Source of the DNA: Heterotrichella gracilis
Lineage: Eukaryota; Sar; Xanthophyceae; Tribonematales; Xanthonemataceae
DNA: 64,000 bases
Reading direction: 5' to 3'
Assembly: GCA_032358255.1 (NCBI GenBank)
Contig: JAULBX010025830.1
Coordinates: 183,697 to 247,696, forward strand
Shown here: one piece after another, positions 21,758-38,497 of the stretch
Layout: every line of letters begins with the position of its first letter
Numbering within the stretch: the first letter of the stretch is position 1
Translations under genes and position numbers: made by a program
Notes under the pieces: model-generated
What the model was told of the DNA's origin: nothing
The model's input: only the letters and a program-made list of their open reading frames with translations
Databases searched by the model: none

Positions 21758-24700
21758 TCAGCTGGCCGCCCTCCCCTTCACCAGCTCCCCCCCCCTGGCC
21801 AGCACCTCCCCCCTGTGCTCCGCCTCTGCAGCGATGGTCACCCCCGGGCCCACCTGGCAGTCGCGCAGCGAGGCGCCCGCATGCAGCACGCACCCGCTGC
21901 ACACAATGGAGCCCTGTATGTGGCACCCCTCCTCCACAACCACACCATCCATCACCACGGAGTTGATCACCTGCGGGTGGGGTGGGGGGTTTATGAGGGT
22001 GGGTGGCGCATGCAGTGTTGGGGATGGACGGGGGAGGGGGAGAGGATACACATTATGATGTAGGGTTGGCAGTTAGAGGACGCAGGTGCCTCCTGTTGTG
22101 TGCGCGGGTGTTTCCAGCGGTGCCAATGGTCGTGTTTTGATGGTCACTCCATGCCACTGGCGGGGAGCTGTGCCTGGCAGGGAGGTGTCCCTCCTCACAC
22201 CCAGTGTATGTACATGTCTATGAGACCCTGACACTGCTCCTCCGCCGTCCCTAACCCATACCTTGACATTGGTCCCCCGCCTGCATTCTGACCCCCCAGC
22301 ACGGTGGCCCGCACCACCCCTCACGCCTTTGCACATGAAACCATCCTAAATCCCCCTAATCCCTGTCACTTCGGAGATAGATATGCAAATAAATGCCACC
22401 AATCCTGCAACTCCCGTGATCCTGCGCCCCGCTAGCATATCCCCGTACCTTGACATTGGTCCCCAGCCTGCACTCCGACCCCAGCACGCTGCGCTTGACG
22501 CTGCACTTGTCCCCCAGCACGGTGGCCCGCCCCACCACGCACCCTGGCGCCACCGTGGCCTTGTTGCCTAGGGTCACGCTAGGGTGAATGAGCGCCTCCT
22601 GGCCAGCGGTGGCGCCCAACAGGCTGGCGGCCACGTCAGGGGAGGCGACCTCGCTGCGGGGAAAAGGGGAGGGAGTGTAATGCAAGACCACAATAGAACA
22701 AAAAGATAATAAAATAGAAACGATGATGAATAAAAATGAAAATAGACTTTTTCATAATAATTATAAACATGAGCATGCATTGTGACTATGTGATGCTAGG
22801 GTGTGTGCGAGGCTCGTGGTCCGCGGCGGCGCCAAGCTGGTGGCAATTTTGTTATTATATTGTTAAAGTTGTTCTGTACCATGTGTAAACTCAATAACGG
22901 GGCTGCCTAGGTCCTTCCACTCACCGGTTGACCTCCGCATAGCTCTGCAGCGTGTTTGCCCGCTGGCAGTAGGTGCCCCTTGGAGCCTCAAATATCTGGC
23001 AGGGGAAGGGCGCACAGGTCATTGGGTGGTGGTGACGATGCTGCTGCTGATGGTCGTGCATCGATATGTAGATTGCACTATTTTGGTTGCTAATAAAATT
23101 TGACAGGTAGTGATTGTGGCAGTGTTTGCAATGTGGTTGTACTTTCAGCACTATTAGCTCCCGCACCTGGCAGTGGAAGGGGGCGGCCGCTGGCAGCGGT
23201 GGCAGCAGCTCTCCTTCACTGTGGTTGAGGCCAGTCATGTCCTGGAGGGCGGTCTCGGAATTGGAAGTAGTCACTGCAGTGGGATGGGGGGTGGATGACG
23301 GCGAGGTTGTGGGTGGGGTAGGATGAGGGGAGAGCGGGCAGGTGGCGCCGGGTGGAGGTACGGAGTAGGGACGATACTCATTCGCCACCCGCTGAAAATG
23401 CATGCCCCGTCCCTAGAATAACCCCAACCCCGTGCACCCAAATCCTGGTGCAGTCCACCCGCTCCTTAAACCCTGACTTCAAATAAAGCCTCATCCAACT
23501 TACATGACAGCGCCCGGGTGAGCTCCGCAGCTTCCATTGACCTGCTGCGCGCCGCGCTGAACTGGTACCGCACCAGGTAGGGCAGGAAGTCCATCTTTAG
23601 GCTGGCCAGGTTGGGCTTGGCAGCCAGGAGAGGCATCACAGCCGACCTGGGACGGGGGGTCAGATTTGCAAGCGGGTGCAAACAATATGGAGCTATGCCA
23701 GGTTTTTTAAGGATCTCAATTTTGAGACGCATGGCATGTAGGCTGGCCAGGTTAGGCTTGGCAGCAAGCAGGGGCATGGCAGCAGACCTGGGACGGGGGG
23801 GTCAGATTTGCAAGCGGGTGCAAACTTTATGGAGCTATGCTATAAAAATGAGAATCTCAATTTTGAGACGCATGGCAGCAGACCTGGGGCAGGTGGGTGG
23901 CAAGTGTTGCAAGCGGGTGCAAATAGGGGGGCAGTGCTTGGATTTATTCTTTGAGACCCATGACATGTAAAGGGTCGATGTTGCTTTCAAAATAGTTTGA
24001 TCCATTTTCACACTGTTTAGGGTTTACGGTCCCTCATGACCCCAAAACAGCCTAAACACTAAACAGGTGCATGCCAGGGTGCCACACCCACCTCCTGAAG
24101 ATGTACATGTGCATGTCCATGAGGTCCGTCCGGATGGTGATGGCGCCAAATCGGTTAATGACCGCCATGGGCACCTTCAGGTCCCGCACCGAGTCGGGGT
24201 TGCTGGCGTAGAACAGCAGCTGTTGGGCACGTGCGTCCAGGCCTGCGTTCGTGGGTAAGGTTGGTAAGGTGTGAGTGGTGCGGTGGGGAAATGGAGGTGG
24301 TGGCAAATGCTGAGGTTCGGTGGTGGTGGTGGTGCGATGTGGTGGTGGTGGTGTGGCGGGTAGGTAGGGATATGGTGCGGAGTGCGCCACCCACCTATGC
24401 AGTCCACCTCTTCCACCCACCTATGCCGTCCACCTATGCCGTCCGCCTATGCCACCCACCTATGTAGTCCACCCCCTTGGGCGCCTTGCCCGGCTTGGTC
24501 TCGGTAGACGCCAGCGTCCTCCTCCCATTCACAAGCGCAGTCACCGCCGCCCCGCTCACAAAGTGCTGCGTCATCATCGCCTTGATAGACACGTTGGCCA
24601 CAAGATCCCCCGAAAGTACTACGAAGTTTTCCGAGGTGATTTTGTGCGCGTATTTGCGCAGCGAGTCGGCTGTGCCAGTGCCTTCGGGCACCACTTTGAC

Positions 24701-25394
24701 CTCGACCTTCATGGGGCCGTCGTAGGAGCGCAGCCACAGGGAAATCTGCTGGCCCTGGTGGTCGCCTTGGGCTATCTGCACCGCGCGTGGACGAGGGTTT
24801 AGGGTTTAGGGTTGAGGGTTGAGGAGGTTTCAGGAAGGGCATGGTGTGTTGGGAGGTGAGGGGTGCGCTCCTGGTGCGCAGGCAAGCGTGTGTGCGTGTG
24901 AGAGAGTTGGGAGCCTGGGGCGTACGAGTAGGGGACTATTAGTGCAAGGAATCGATATACTGTAAGTGGACGTCTTGGATACACTTAGCATTGACCCTTG
25001 TTCCAGAGGCTTACATGGGGCTGGCACAAGGGGCAGCTTGGCAGAGACATGAATGCACGGCGTGTGGGCCCTGGTGATGGTTCCAACCCACGTGCAACAA
25101 TCAAAGTTACTGCATGCAATCATACATATGTACTGTAACCCCGTATGATACTCAAACTGGATGCATGCATGCATGTCTGCATATGCATGCATATACAGTG
25201 TCGCAGCAGCCATGGCGATGCCAACCCACCACGAACAGGGACTTGATCCCTCCCTCCTCAAGCATCCGCACGGGGAATGAAAGCAGCGTTCTATTGGCTA
25301 TGGGCAGAAGCACCTTGGCGGTGTGGTTCGCGTTAAGTGGGTAGAGCTTATTGCCCGTGCCCCCCGTGAGGAGCACGGCTTGTGACGCCAACAT
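21758..25394 (-). CDS. translation initiation factor eIF2B subunit gamma
   Basis: Gamma subunit of the eIF2B guanine-nucleotide exchange factor that recharges eIF2 with GTP in the cytosol. Eight minus-strand exons (25394-25230, 24775-24460, 24242-24092, 23646-about 23478, 23391-23167, 22995-22925, 22653-22449, 21970-21758) give about 504 aa. The N-terminal nucleotidyltransferase-like domain starts MLASQAVLLTGGTGNKLYPL and continues KVLLPIANRTLLSFPVRMLE and VPEGTGTADSLR. After the family motif CQRANTLQSYAEVNR comes a left-handed beta-helix of hexapeptide repeats (IHPSVTLGNKATVAPGCVVG, GSIVCSGCVL). The exon 4/5 join is uncertain: the best donor, GTAAGT at 23503, is out of phase with the next acceptor, while a weaker GTCAGG at 23477 restores phase. 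Met at 25463 is an alternative start. Confidence 0.88.
22262..22335 (-). repeat. decayed copy of eIF2B gamma exon 7
   Basis: CCTTGACATTGGTCCCC plus GCCTGCATTCTGACCCC and CCCAGCACGGTGGCCCG repeat pieces of exon 7 (22449-22653). Internal deletions have joined parts of the exon. It lies in the following intron. Confidence 0.75.
23741..23935 (-). repeat. two tandem copies of eIF2B gamma exon 4 acceptor and start
   Basis: The unit at about 23605-23735 (exon start, CAG acceptor, GACGGGGGGTCAGATTTGCA, and AATTTTGAGACGCATGGCA) is repeated at about 23741-23878 and, without the exon, at about 23879-23935. The first copy keeps an intact acceptor (exon edge 23787) and the MPLLAAKPNLASL reading. It lies 141 nt upstream of the normal acceptor with no stop between, so its use would insert 47 codons in frame. 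Confidence 0.85.
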
Positions 25395-26044
25395 GGTGGG
25401 GCCCAGTACACTTGCGACAGATTTTGAGTCCCGAAAAGGAGAGTTTTTAAGGTTGTAGGGCACAGAGCGCTATCGGCAGGCTTGAGCGAAACGGCCAGAT
25501 GGTCATTCCATAAGCAGAAAGTTGCAATGCGGTGCTGCGAGACAACGGCAGCGCTAGGGCAAGCGGTGTTTGAGCCTTGTAGCAATAGCAGTAATAACGA
25601 TGATGTTGGTTCAGGTCCCAGTGCATTAGACTGCTAGGAGCCGCGCTGGTACTGTAAGAGCAAGCCCACCCAGCGGGCACGGGAAATTTTGCTCGACTAA
25701 TGCATGCATAATATCCCGCATATATTGGTTTGCCCACACCCAGGCAGGTCATTTACACTCCCAATACCTGTACTTCAAGATTGAGTTCTATCATGCTATT
25801 GTTGCGTGCATCAGTGCAAGGCTGCCGCGTATAAGCATGCAATAACGTCCAACACGTCCAACGTCCCCATCAGACATGCCGTTCACTTTTGGAGCGTCGC
25901 CTCCTTGTGCCGTCGGCACAACAGCAGTCAGCAGTACCTCTCGATGAACCCTCTACGTATTATTCTGTGGAATACCACTGCGAAGGAGCACAACGCTTGG
26001 GTGCTGTGCGTTTGCCTTTGCTCCTGGGGCCACGCCACAGCTCA
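25395..26044. promoter_or_regulatory. divergent promoter region, eIF2B gamma / GH47
   Basis: About 650 bp between outward-facing genes. AATGCATGCATAATATCC occurs at about 25700-25717. No further element can be assigned with confidence. Confidence 0.5.
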
Positions 26045-30769
<4,725 letters not shown>

Positions 30770-31442
30770 TTTATATGCTAATTTGTCCTAGGATTTGGTT
30801 GCATAGGTGATTGTTTTGCATAGGTAGGCAGATGCCATCGGTCCAGGATCCAATGCAGAATTGAATATTTGAAACTCTTTTATCGCGTGATAGGATGGGC
30901 AGGGCCCATACTCCAACTTGATTTTTCCTTGCATGCCTGACGGATTTAGCGAATGCCATGCCATTGGCTGTCGAGCACCAGTTCCGATGCTTTTCAAGAC
31001 CGTTGCATAACTTTTTGTAGTAGCTTGGCAATGGCCATAGTAGTTTTCGCATGCAAACATATTCAACAACGGTGGATTGCAAATTGCAGTTTGCTGTCTT
31101 TTAAAATTGGATACCAATGTCAATGATTATCATCAAGAGTCATGCATGATCACCTTGTGACGAGGACACCGCAAACTGAATGGAAACCGATGGCGCCCTG
31201 GATGGCATGTGATTGGGGCCACATTGTCGACGCACCCAAGGCTTGATGGGAACCCTCTAACCATTTTTTGACAACCCCAAAACAAGTGGCACCGAACTTC
31301 TGCCACAGCCACCCCCCTTCGCCATGGCGTTTGCTCTCTGCTCCCCTTGCGGCTGTTCCCTTCACAGCAAGCGCAGTGAGCATGCGGCAGCTTAGGATCC
31401 CAAGGGCTTTGACACATGCGCAGCTGCCAACAAGCACGGGGG
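30770..31442. other. intergenic, between convergent genes
   Basis: Holds the 3' regions of the GH47 and Nudix genes. I see no coding exon or clear repeat. Confidence 0.5.
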
Positions 31443-33232
31443 TCAGGTGCGCTCTTGCGCTTCCTGTTGTGTAAACCCGAATCGCTCCGCTGCCTCGGTG
31501 ATGACCCGCGCACTGTTCACTGTCAGGTCTGCAGGGCACACACAAGACTTGGAATATGATCCAATCCAATCCAATCCAATCACTGGAAGATCCAAGCCAA
31601 TGATATGATATCGATTGGTGATTAATCATTGCCCTATGGCGTGAGTCCAACTGTACACAATGCCATGATTGCGTGCGCACTTGGCCTGTAGATCAAATGC
31701 CTACATATAAGACAATACATCCACTGGTGCATTTCTCCTCACCTGGCTTGTCATACAGCTGGCTCACAGGCGTCCACTGCACGTCGTCCACATCTCCCCC
31801 CGCAACAGGAACCTGGGTAGGGTCTTTGGGCACCCCCGCAACCTCCACAATGGCGTAGTGGAAGGGGTATCCACCCTCTGCGTCCTGGGAGATGACGTCC
31901 ACTGCAGTGTATGGTACTGGCGTGTCCAGGCTGCGCCAGCCGCCTGCATGCAAGGTTAAGGGTTTAGGGTCGGGCTTTGGGGTTGGGATGTATGTGGAAT
32001 GGCAGAGGCAAGTCCGCGATGCATCCGCCACATTCAAGCTCGGGTACAGGGTTTTAGGATCCTAGCTAAGTGACAAAGGTACGACTGGCCACCTAGCCGT
32101 GGAAAACAATCTACACTGCACATTACTCATGTGATATGAGGTCAGGATTTAGGGTTTAGGGTTGCACTCCTAGCCTTGGCATGGTATTGGCACTGGGATG
32201 CAGCGCACAGCAATGCGCCACAAACGTGTTTCATAGTCTTGCGAAAATGGCTCCAATGCCACAGCGCTCACTGTACCTGGCTTCCCCGAGTTGTGCAGCT
32301 CTATGCCTGTCTCCTCTAGGAGCTCCCGCTCAGCACACTCAACAATGCCCTCCCCTGTGCAGCACACACGCACAGGCAACATTAGAGACTACACCGCACC
32401 AACACTATGCCCTCGCCGGTGTGCACACACACAGACGACGCTTGAGACAATTCCCCACCACCACTGTGGCCTTACCTGCACACAAACAGGCACAGACAGG
32501 AAACCGTAGGGTTATCCCACCCGTGTGTTGTTGTCAAATAGGCTGAAGTTGCAGTGTTTGCAGTGTCTGCAGAGTTTAGGTTTGCTGCTATGAGCACATG
32601 CGGGAAGGTGGTACCTAGCTCGAGGCTCCCGCCGGGTACGGACCACATCCCCTTGCTAGGCTCCTTGGCTCGCCGTATCAGGAGGACCTGGGGGAGTGGA
32701 GCGTTGGTGGTAAGGACTTACGGAGCACTTCTGGGTAGCGCATGGTCCACCCCACGTTTGCCCCCTCAAGCATGCGTACTTCCACAGCAGGCTGTCAACA
32801 AGCTTGGCAGGTGCAGGTGCCAGAGGCAGCTAGCGGCCCTCTTAATGCATCAAGGAAGTTTCAATGCATGCATCCTGATGCTTGCATATCATGCTAATCC
32901 ACCCTTGGTGCCAAGTTGACCCAAGATGGGCAACGAGAGTTGCTTGAAGCAGTCCATGTCGAGTGATTTGCAGCACAGCGCACCTCTGCACCCGCGGGCC
33001 CCTCCCTCAGCACCACCACACCAATCCCCACCCGTGGCTCGTCTGGGTACCGCCGCGACTTCCCTTGCCCTGATGGAGCTGACGTTGCCATGCTCTGTGT
33101 GCAAGGTGGTGCCAATCTCTGCCGCAGGGCAGCGCCACCTGCTGGTAAGTTGAGCGCTGGGTGGTTGCGAGTCAGGTGGCGCCCTGCCAACCACGCCTGT
33201 CTCAGGAGCATGGCTGGAAGAAAAGGCGCCAA
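31443..33232 (-). CDS. Nudix hydrolase, probably organellar
   Basis: Nudix-superfamily pyrophosphohydrolase, 228 aa, from exons 33232-32984, 32687-32615, 32354-32277, 31943-31743 and 31528-31443, all in phase. The Nudix box at about residues 103-125 is complete: G-x5-E-x7-RELLEETGI, within GGSLELGEGIVECAERELLE. The domain starts RVGIGVVVLREG and continues VLLIRRAKEPSKGMWSVPGG. The later strands PYTAVDVISQDAEGGYPFHY and DVDDVQWTPVSQLYD fit ADP-ribose or NADH pyrophosphatase-like members. The first 55 residues are basic with almost no acidic residues (MAPFLPAMLLRQAWLAGRHL), suggesting import into a mitochondrion or plastid; Met at 33091 would remove this. The substrate is not determinable. It is divergent from the ARGLU1-like gene. 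Confidence 0.9.
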
Positions 33233-33552
33233 CCCGGAAAGAATGGTTCCTCAACAATAAAACGTACGTTGCTGGGGGTCTATTTGTAAACTCTGTTTGC
33301 AAGTGGGCGGAAACCACAAGCCTATTTATTTGCCCTATTGATACAGGACGTCTATCACAGCCGAACACCACATGCAGAAGAAAAGGCAAGCCATCACGGT
33401 CTGAAAAGAGTATTCGGATAACCACAGTGGTGCAACCCTGCTGTCACCTTGGGCTCGGTGCATGCCGACCGCCACATCTGCGATTTGCCATGGACGTGAC
33501 ACCGGTTTGACTCCGACTCTTTGGAACTTACAAGCTTTTCCAGACTTTCGCA
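33233..33552. promoter_or_regulatory. compact divergent promoter, Nudix / ARGLU1-like
   Basis: Only about 320 bp separate the two outward start codons, so the genes may share a bidirectional promoter. No TATA box is convincing. TGCATGCAT motifs sit in the first intron on both sides (about 32866 and 33622-33646). Confidence 0.55.
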
Positions 33553-36500
33553 ATGGCAAAATCAAGGTCCCGGTCACGGTCTCCCGGCAGACGACGCACC
33601 AAAACGTAGGGACACGGGCAACATGCATGCATTCGCATTCGCATGCATGCACTGGGCGAAGGACCTCTCGTACTCTCCCGAGGGCCTGGAAATAGTATTT
33701 TACCCGTTGACGCATAGAAACATGTATTCTGCTGCGTCGGAAGCGCGCTGTTGCGTCTGTTCAGTTGTACTCCATATGCATGCATATTGCATTCTGCTGC
33801 AAACCCAAAAAACGACACGCATACCTGGTGTCATCTGCGCCATAAAGATTGTGAGGCACAATGGTAGCATGGCAGCCTTGTTTGCAGTGGTCGTTTGTAG
33901 CGAGCCAGTGCCCAGGCCAGGGCAATGCAAGCGGCCCTACTGGTCTCTCTCTCAAGCTACAACAACGTCGCACGTTCATTCTGCACAGTTGCATTGCCTT
34001 CGCTGGTTCAGCCGTCTACGCCCTGGCAGCCTGTAAAGGCCATGCAGGGCGTGACCTGTGCCATTACCCCTCCCCAAAACCCTAAGCCCTAAACCCTAAC
34101 CCAAAGGCAAAAGAGCCTAAACCCACTGCAGGAAGAGTAGCATCCCCACCCTTAAACCCTGCGCCTTGCAACGTAATTCTAACCGTGGACATTACAACTC
34201 TACGTCGCCCTTCCCGCAGGAAGCGCAGCAGCCCCAGCTCTTAACCCTGCACTTCTCGCCCTATACCCTGACCCCAAAATCCTGAACCTTCACGCCCTTC
34301 CCGCAGGAAGCGCAGCAGCCCCAGTCCCCGGCGCAACCGCAGGGGCCACAGCCCCTCCCCTGGGGCAGAGCCCAGCAGGAAGAGGTCTCGCACACCCACC
34401 AAGCGCAAGCAAGGGAGGGCGGAAAGGCACGGCGTAGGGTTGGTTGTTTAGGGTTTAGGGTCTTAAGGGTTGGTGTTAGGGTTTCGTCCCCCTGGCGCAG
34501 AGCCCAGCAGGAAGAGGTCGCGCACACCCACCAAGCGCAAGCAAGCAGCAAGGCACGACCTAGGGTTTTGACACTACATTGCTTGGCGGCTGACCGCTGC
34601 ATTTCGCCGTGGGTGGAGTCATTGGTGGGGGGCTGGGGGTGGAGCACTCCCTACAAAAGAACTAGTGAGGATCCAGTCCCCGTTTGTCAGTTCTTCCCTG
34701 CACAGACTGCAATGCCTTCCATGCGCTTCATGTGTGGATGCAATGCATTTGTGCAGGGAAGAAATGACCCACGGGAATTGGATTCTCACTAGACAATTTG
34801 TAGGGAGTGCTTCAAATTTGTAGACAGTGGCACATGACTGTCTAAGATTTCAGGGCTCCACTCCATGTGCTTCACCCCATTCCATTCCCATTTTGTGCAT
34901 ATGCATTGGGTCTGTGGAGTTGCCACACAGGCAGTACCCATATTGGACCAAGATGCAGTGCATTGCACGCGATTGCTGTTGCCCGCTCTTGTCACCTTGC
35001 CATATGTATACACACCGTGCCTCTGCAAATGGTTTGCTGACATCCCCCCCCTTGCACCTGTGGCGCAGGCGGTTCCGCAAGAAGAAGGAGACCCCTCCTG
35101 CACCAAGGTATGCGCACTGCAGCGCCCCATTCTAAGGGTTGGGGCAGAGTCAATTCTTGCACTGCACCATCCCATGGCCTGGCGTGCCACGCACTGCACA
35201 GCACCCATGCCCCTACAGACCGGCCTCGGGCAGTCCTGTACCCCTTGGCATACACCCACCCTTTAGGGTCTGGGCTGGTTGTGCGGTGTGGCCAGTCAGG
35301 GGTGTAGGCTTTCACTGCATTGTGTTCCCCCCCAGTATCACCATTCCCATAGCGGCAGGCCTGGCTAGCTTTCTCTCCACTCTGTTTAGGGTTTAGGGTT
35401 TATCCCCTCGCCTCTGTCCCATCTCACCCCTGTCTTGCATGCCATCCTACCTCCCCCCTCCCCCGACAGGACCGCCTCTAAACCCTAAACTCCAACCCTT
35501 GCAGGGCCGCCTCCCCCTCCCCTTCCCCCCCACCCCTCCCCCTCGTGGATGACGCCATGCTCGAGCGCATTGAGGCGGCGGTGGCTGCGCGTGTGGCTGA
35601 GGCCATGGCCAGTGCGGAGGTGCAGGAGCAGATTGGCCAGAGGCTGAGGGAGGAGCGGACGCGGCTGGAGGAGAAGGTGGGGGGGATGTGTTTGTGGTGG
35701 TGTGTGGTGTGGAAGGGGGCTGCATGCATGGCTGGGGCTATGGCCGGTGCAGGCACAGATTCGGGCAAAGGCTGAGGGAGGAGAGGGCGCTGCCGGCAGA
35801 AAAAGGGCGGGAGATGTGGTGGTGAGTGGTGGGTTGTGGGTGGTAGGAGCGCACCACCTGGAGGTCCAGCACAGCGTACCCTCACACACACGCCATGTCC
35901 CGCATGTGCCACTGCACCCACTTCCCTGCAGGGGTTTAGGGTTTAGGGTAGCTGATCCCACCGCCCCGCCTTTGCCGCAGGTGACCCAGCAGCTTGAGTT
36001 GGAGCGCAAGCTGCTCCTTGAGCGCAAGCGGCAGGAGCAGGAGGAGCGGCAGCGCAAGCAGGAGGAGCTGGAGCGCATCCTTGATGAGAACAGGCGCAAG
36101 GTGGAGGGGGCGCAGCGGCGGGCGGAGCAGGCGCAGGCGCAGGAGGTGGCGGACAGGTGGGGGTTTAGGTTTAGGGTTTGAGGTTTCGGGTTGAGGGTTC
36201 AAGGGGCGCAAACGGCAGGCGGAGCAGGCGCAGGCGCAGGAGGTGGCGGACAGGTGAGGGATGGGGTAGGGCTGTCGGCCATTGTAGAGGATCTTCTCTT
36301 CAGTGAATGTAAGCTTGGCTTCCTAACGCTGCCTCACACCCTGCATTGCCAGGGAGCTTATTATGTGATAGGTTCTGAACCCTGACCCTTGTACCCCCTG
36401 TAACCAGAGTCCTGATCTTGCTTCCACCTCCTCATGCAGGGCTGGGGAGCAGCTGCAGGTCCAGCGGCGCAGGCAGCAGGTGAGGCTAGGGTGCAGGGTG

Positions 36501-36625
36501 TAGGGTTTCAGGTGTAGGGTGTAGGTGTAGGTGTAGGATGTATGGTGTAGGCAGCACGCGCTGCGCACACGTGTGGTGCACCTGCCGTGCTCTGGGGTGT
36601 GTTGACAACCGGCTAGCAGGAGTAA
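33553..36625 (+). CDS. ARGLU1-like arginine/glutamate-rich splicing co-factor
   Basis: Small nuclear protein, about 201 aa, like animal ARGLU1, which modulates splicing and transcription. Exons: 33553-33605 (MAKSRSRSRSPGRRRTKT), 34307-34426, 35069-35107, 35505-35676, 35981-36156, 36440-36479 and a final GAG-TAA exon at 36620-36625. The N-terminal half is RS/KR-rich (KRSSPSPRRNRRGHSPSPG, RRFRKKKETPPAPR). The C-terminal half is a charged coiled coil (LEEKVTQQLELERKLLLERK) with the family signature EELERILDENRRKVEGAQRR. The exon 2 donor is inferred as GCACGG (34427) because it alone keeps phase into exon 3. The two-codon last exon is the least certain part. A long inverted repeat sits in intron 2. 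Confidence 0.85.
34480..34560 (+). repeat. copy of ARGLU1-like exon 2 end
   Basis: GCAGAGCCCAGCAGGAAGAGGTCGCGCACACCCACCAAGCGCAAGCAAG repeats exon 2 (about 34363-34412), including an AAG-GCACG sequence at the donor position. TTTAGGG tracts lie between original and copy. Confidence 0.85.
34643..34811. mobile_element. foldback/MITE-like inverted repeat in an intron
   Basis: A left arm starting AGCACTCCCTACAAA (34643) pairs with a right arm ending TTTGTAGGGAGTGCT (34811). Pairing continues for about 70 bp with mismatches, through ACTAGTGAG/CTCACTAG and TTCTTCCCTGCACA/TGTGCAGGGAAGAA. A loop of about 25 bp is left. There is no coding capacity and no clear target-site duplication. It fits a small non-autonomous inverted-repeat element, or an intronic hairpin. 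Confidence 0.65.
35745..36256 (+). repeat. copies of ARGLU1-like exon 4 end and exon 5 end
   Basis: CAGATTCGGGCAAAGGCTGAGGGAGGAG at about 35756 repeats exon 4 (about 35628-35657). GGCGGAGCAGGCGCAGGCGCAGGAGGTGGCGGACAGGTG at about 36218-36256 repeats the end and donor of exon 5. The functional exon 5 (35981-36156) lies between the two copies. Confidence 0.85.
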
Positions 36626-38497
36626 TACTTTGAATGCACTTTCATCTGTGTCAGATCGGCCGGTTTGTTGAGCTGAACTCAATTCTACAGTGTCCCTTGA
36701 ATCACAGTGAGAATGTGGGTTCTAGCGTCACATTGCTGGGCATGCCTCACCATAGCCTAAAACCCAGCCATCCTTTCAAGAATGGCAGATGGTCGAGACC
36801 AAGGAATTTGCAGATTGCCAGGTAACCTGATAGGATAGAGTGACCATGCACCACTGGAGCCACAGGAACACTCTGCAGAGGCATACACCCAGCGCGTCTT
36901 TGCATGACTGAGGCCGCTGTGTGCGTGGGGTTGCAGGGGCTTATTGTGGTGGATGACCTATGACGACACCCCTTGGGTGCACCTCTGAGGCCGGCATGCA
37001 AGTTTGACCTATGGTGGTGCACCCACATTGTTCTACATCTGGGCGAGGTCTGCAAAGAGCGATAAACGGGCACATTTTTCAGCGCTTGTGGGTCACCAGT
37101 CCAGTGTGGAGGGAAGGGGGCCGCACACAGGCCCTGTCCATTAGGGTAACGCAGGGTTTGGGGTTTAAGATTGGGGTTTTCACCACGGTGGTGCGAGGAC
37201 ACAGACTGTCGGCCAACTGATGCCGTTCGGGTGGCAGCCACAGGGCTTTTAAGGGCCTTTAACCCTTCTACACCGAGCGATTTACCCTAAACCTCTGCCA
37301 GTGAATGGCAGAGGTAGCCCTCAGGGGCCGCATGTAAGATAGTGTGGAACATAAACCCTGCCAGTGGTCACCAGTGGTTGGGGCCGAGCTCGAGCATGTG
37401 CAGAGTGCACAGTTTGGGGCCAGTGCCCTTCACAGACCTTCACTTATCAGCAGCGGTGTGGGTTGCTGTGGCCCTCCACCTCGTACGTCGCAGGCACTGC
37501 GGCAAGGGTGACCTGTAGGGTTTTGGTAGGGTTGCAGTGGGGTCCCTGGAAAGCACAAACTTAGATATTTCGCTATGAGCCCCCGGCCTGTGGATTCTGT
37601 AACTCAACACAGCCAAGTAGTAAGGATCCCGCAGCGTGCTGTACAATCTGTGCGCTGCTTCTACGCTCCCCATACCCTCGGCATTGCCGTTGCACTGGAA
37701 GCATATTCTTTTCATACAGTCGAATCCTGGCGTCGCTGCTTTACGTACTGAAAGCCGGTGACAATTGCTGTCTGTACGTGGCTGTTTTTAAACAACCTTT
37801 TTCATCTACTTGACGGTCCTCAATCTTTCCAGGCAGTTGGAAAGTCGTAACGCTCATATGCATGCATGCATGCATGTACACGGCAGGGTCGCTTGCTTGC
37901 TCCCCGGCATAGCTCAGCAGCCCTTTTGAATTTTCAAAATTTCTTCGTTATTGAGAGTTAAACTGGTCTGGAAGCGACCGTCGAACGGCTTTCACTGGCC
38001 TCTCAGGGCAATGGCTTGTGACTCTTGATCTTGGCCTGTGGCCATGAAAGTGCCCCTCCACTCAGGTTGGGTCAGCAACAGATACACAGGCACAAGGGCC
38101 TTTCACCACACGTGCAACCCGTGCTTTCAACCACCCTACTTCCCTCAGCACCCACCCCCCTCACCAGCACCACAGCAGTACAGAGCCGGTGCCCAGCCCG
38201 AGTAGACCCCCTCTTACACAGCAGCGCCCACACCCAGCCCTGTTCAGGGCAGCACCAGATCACACCCAATCAAGTACACAGCCGAGGAACAACCCGGCAC
38301 CACTTACCTACCCAGCCCCAGCCCCAGCCCGCATCTTATACCTTACCCAGACCACCTACCTTCCAAGCCCCACCCCAGCACACGGCTGGGTACAAACAGA
38401 TAACACCTACTCACAGGGCCCTAGGGCCACTGTAGGTTCAGGCGACATCCCCAGTGAGCCGCCCCAGTGAGTTGCCGCAGCCACATCTGTGCCTGCG
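36626..38497. other. intergenic, about 1.9 kb
   Basis: Lies between the ARGLU1-like and GT34 genes on the same strand. It contains a (TGCA)n run at 37859-37877 and scattered CCCTAAA tracts. A Pro/Gln-rich stretch near 38100-38400 gives open frames, but these look like low-complexity sequence rather than exons. Confidence 0.5.

Noticed and set aside
38025-38470. Pro/Gln/Thr-rich overlapping frames
   Set aside because: Low-complexity CCC/CAC-rich spacer upstream of GT34; no start context or domain.
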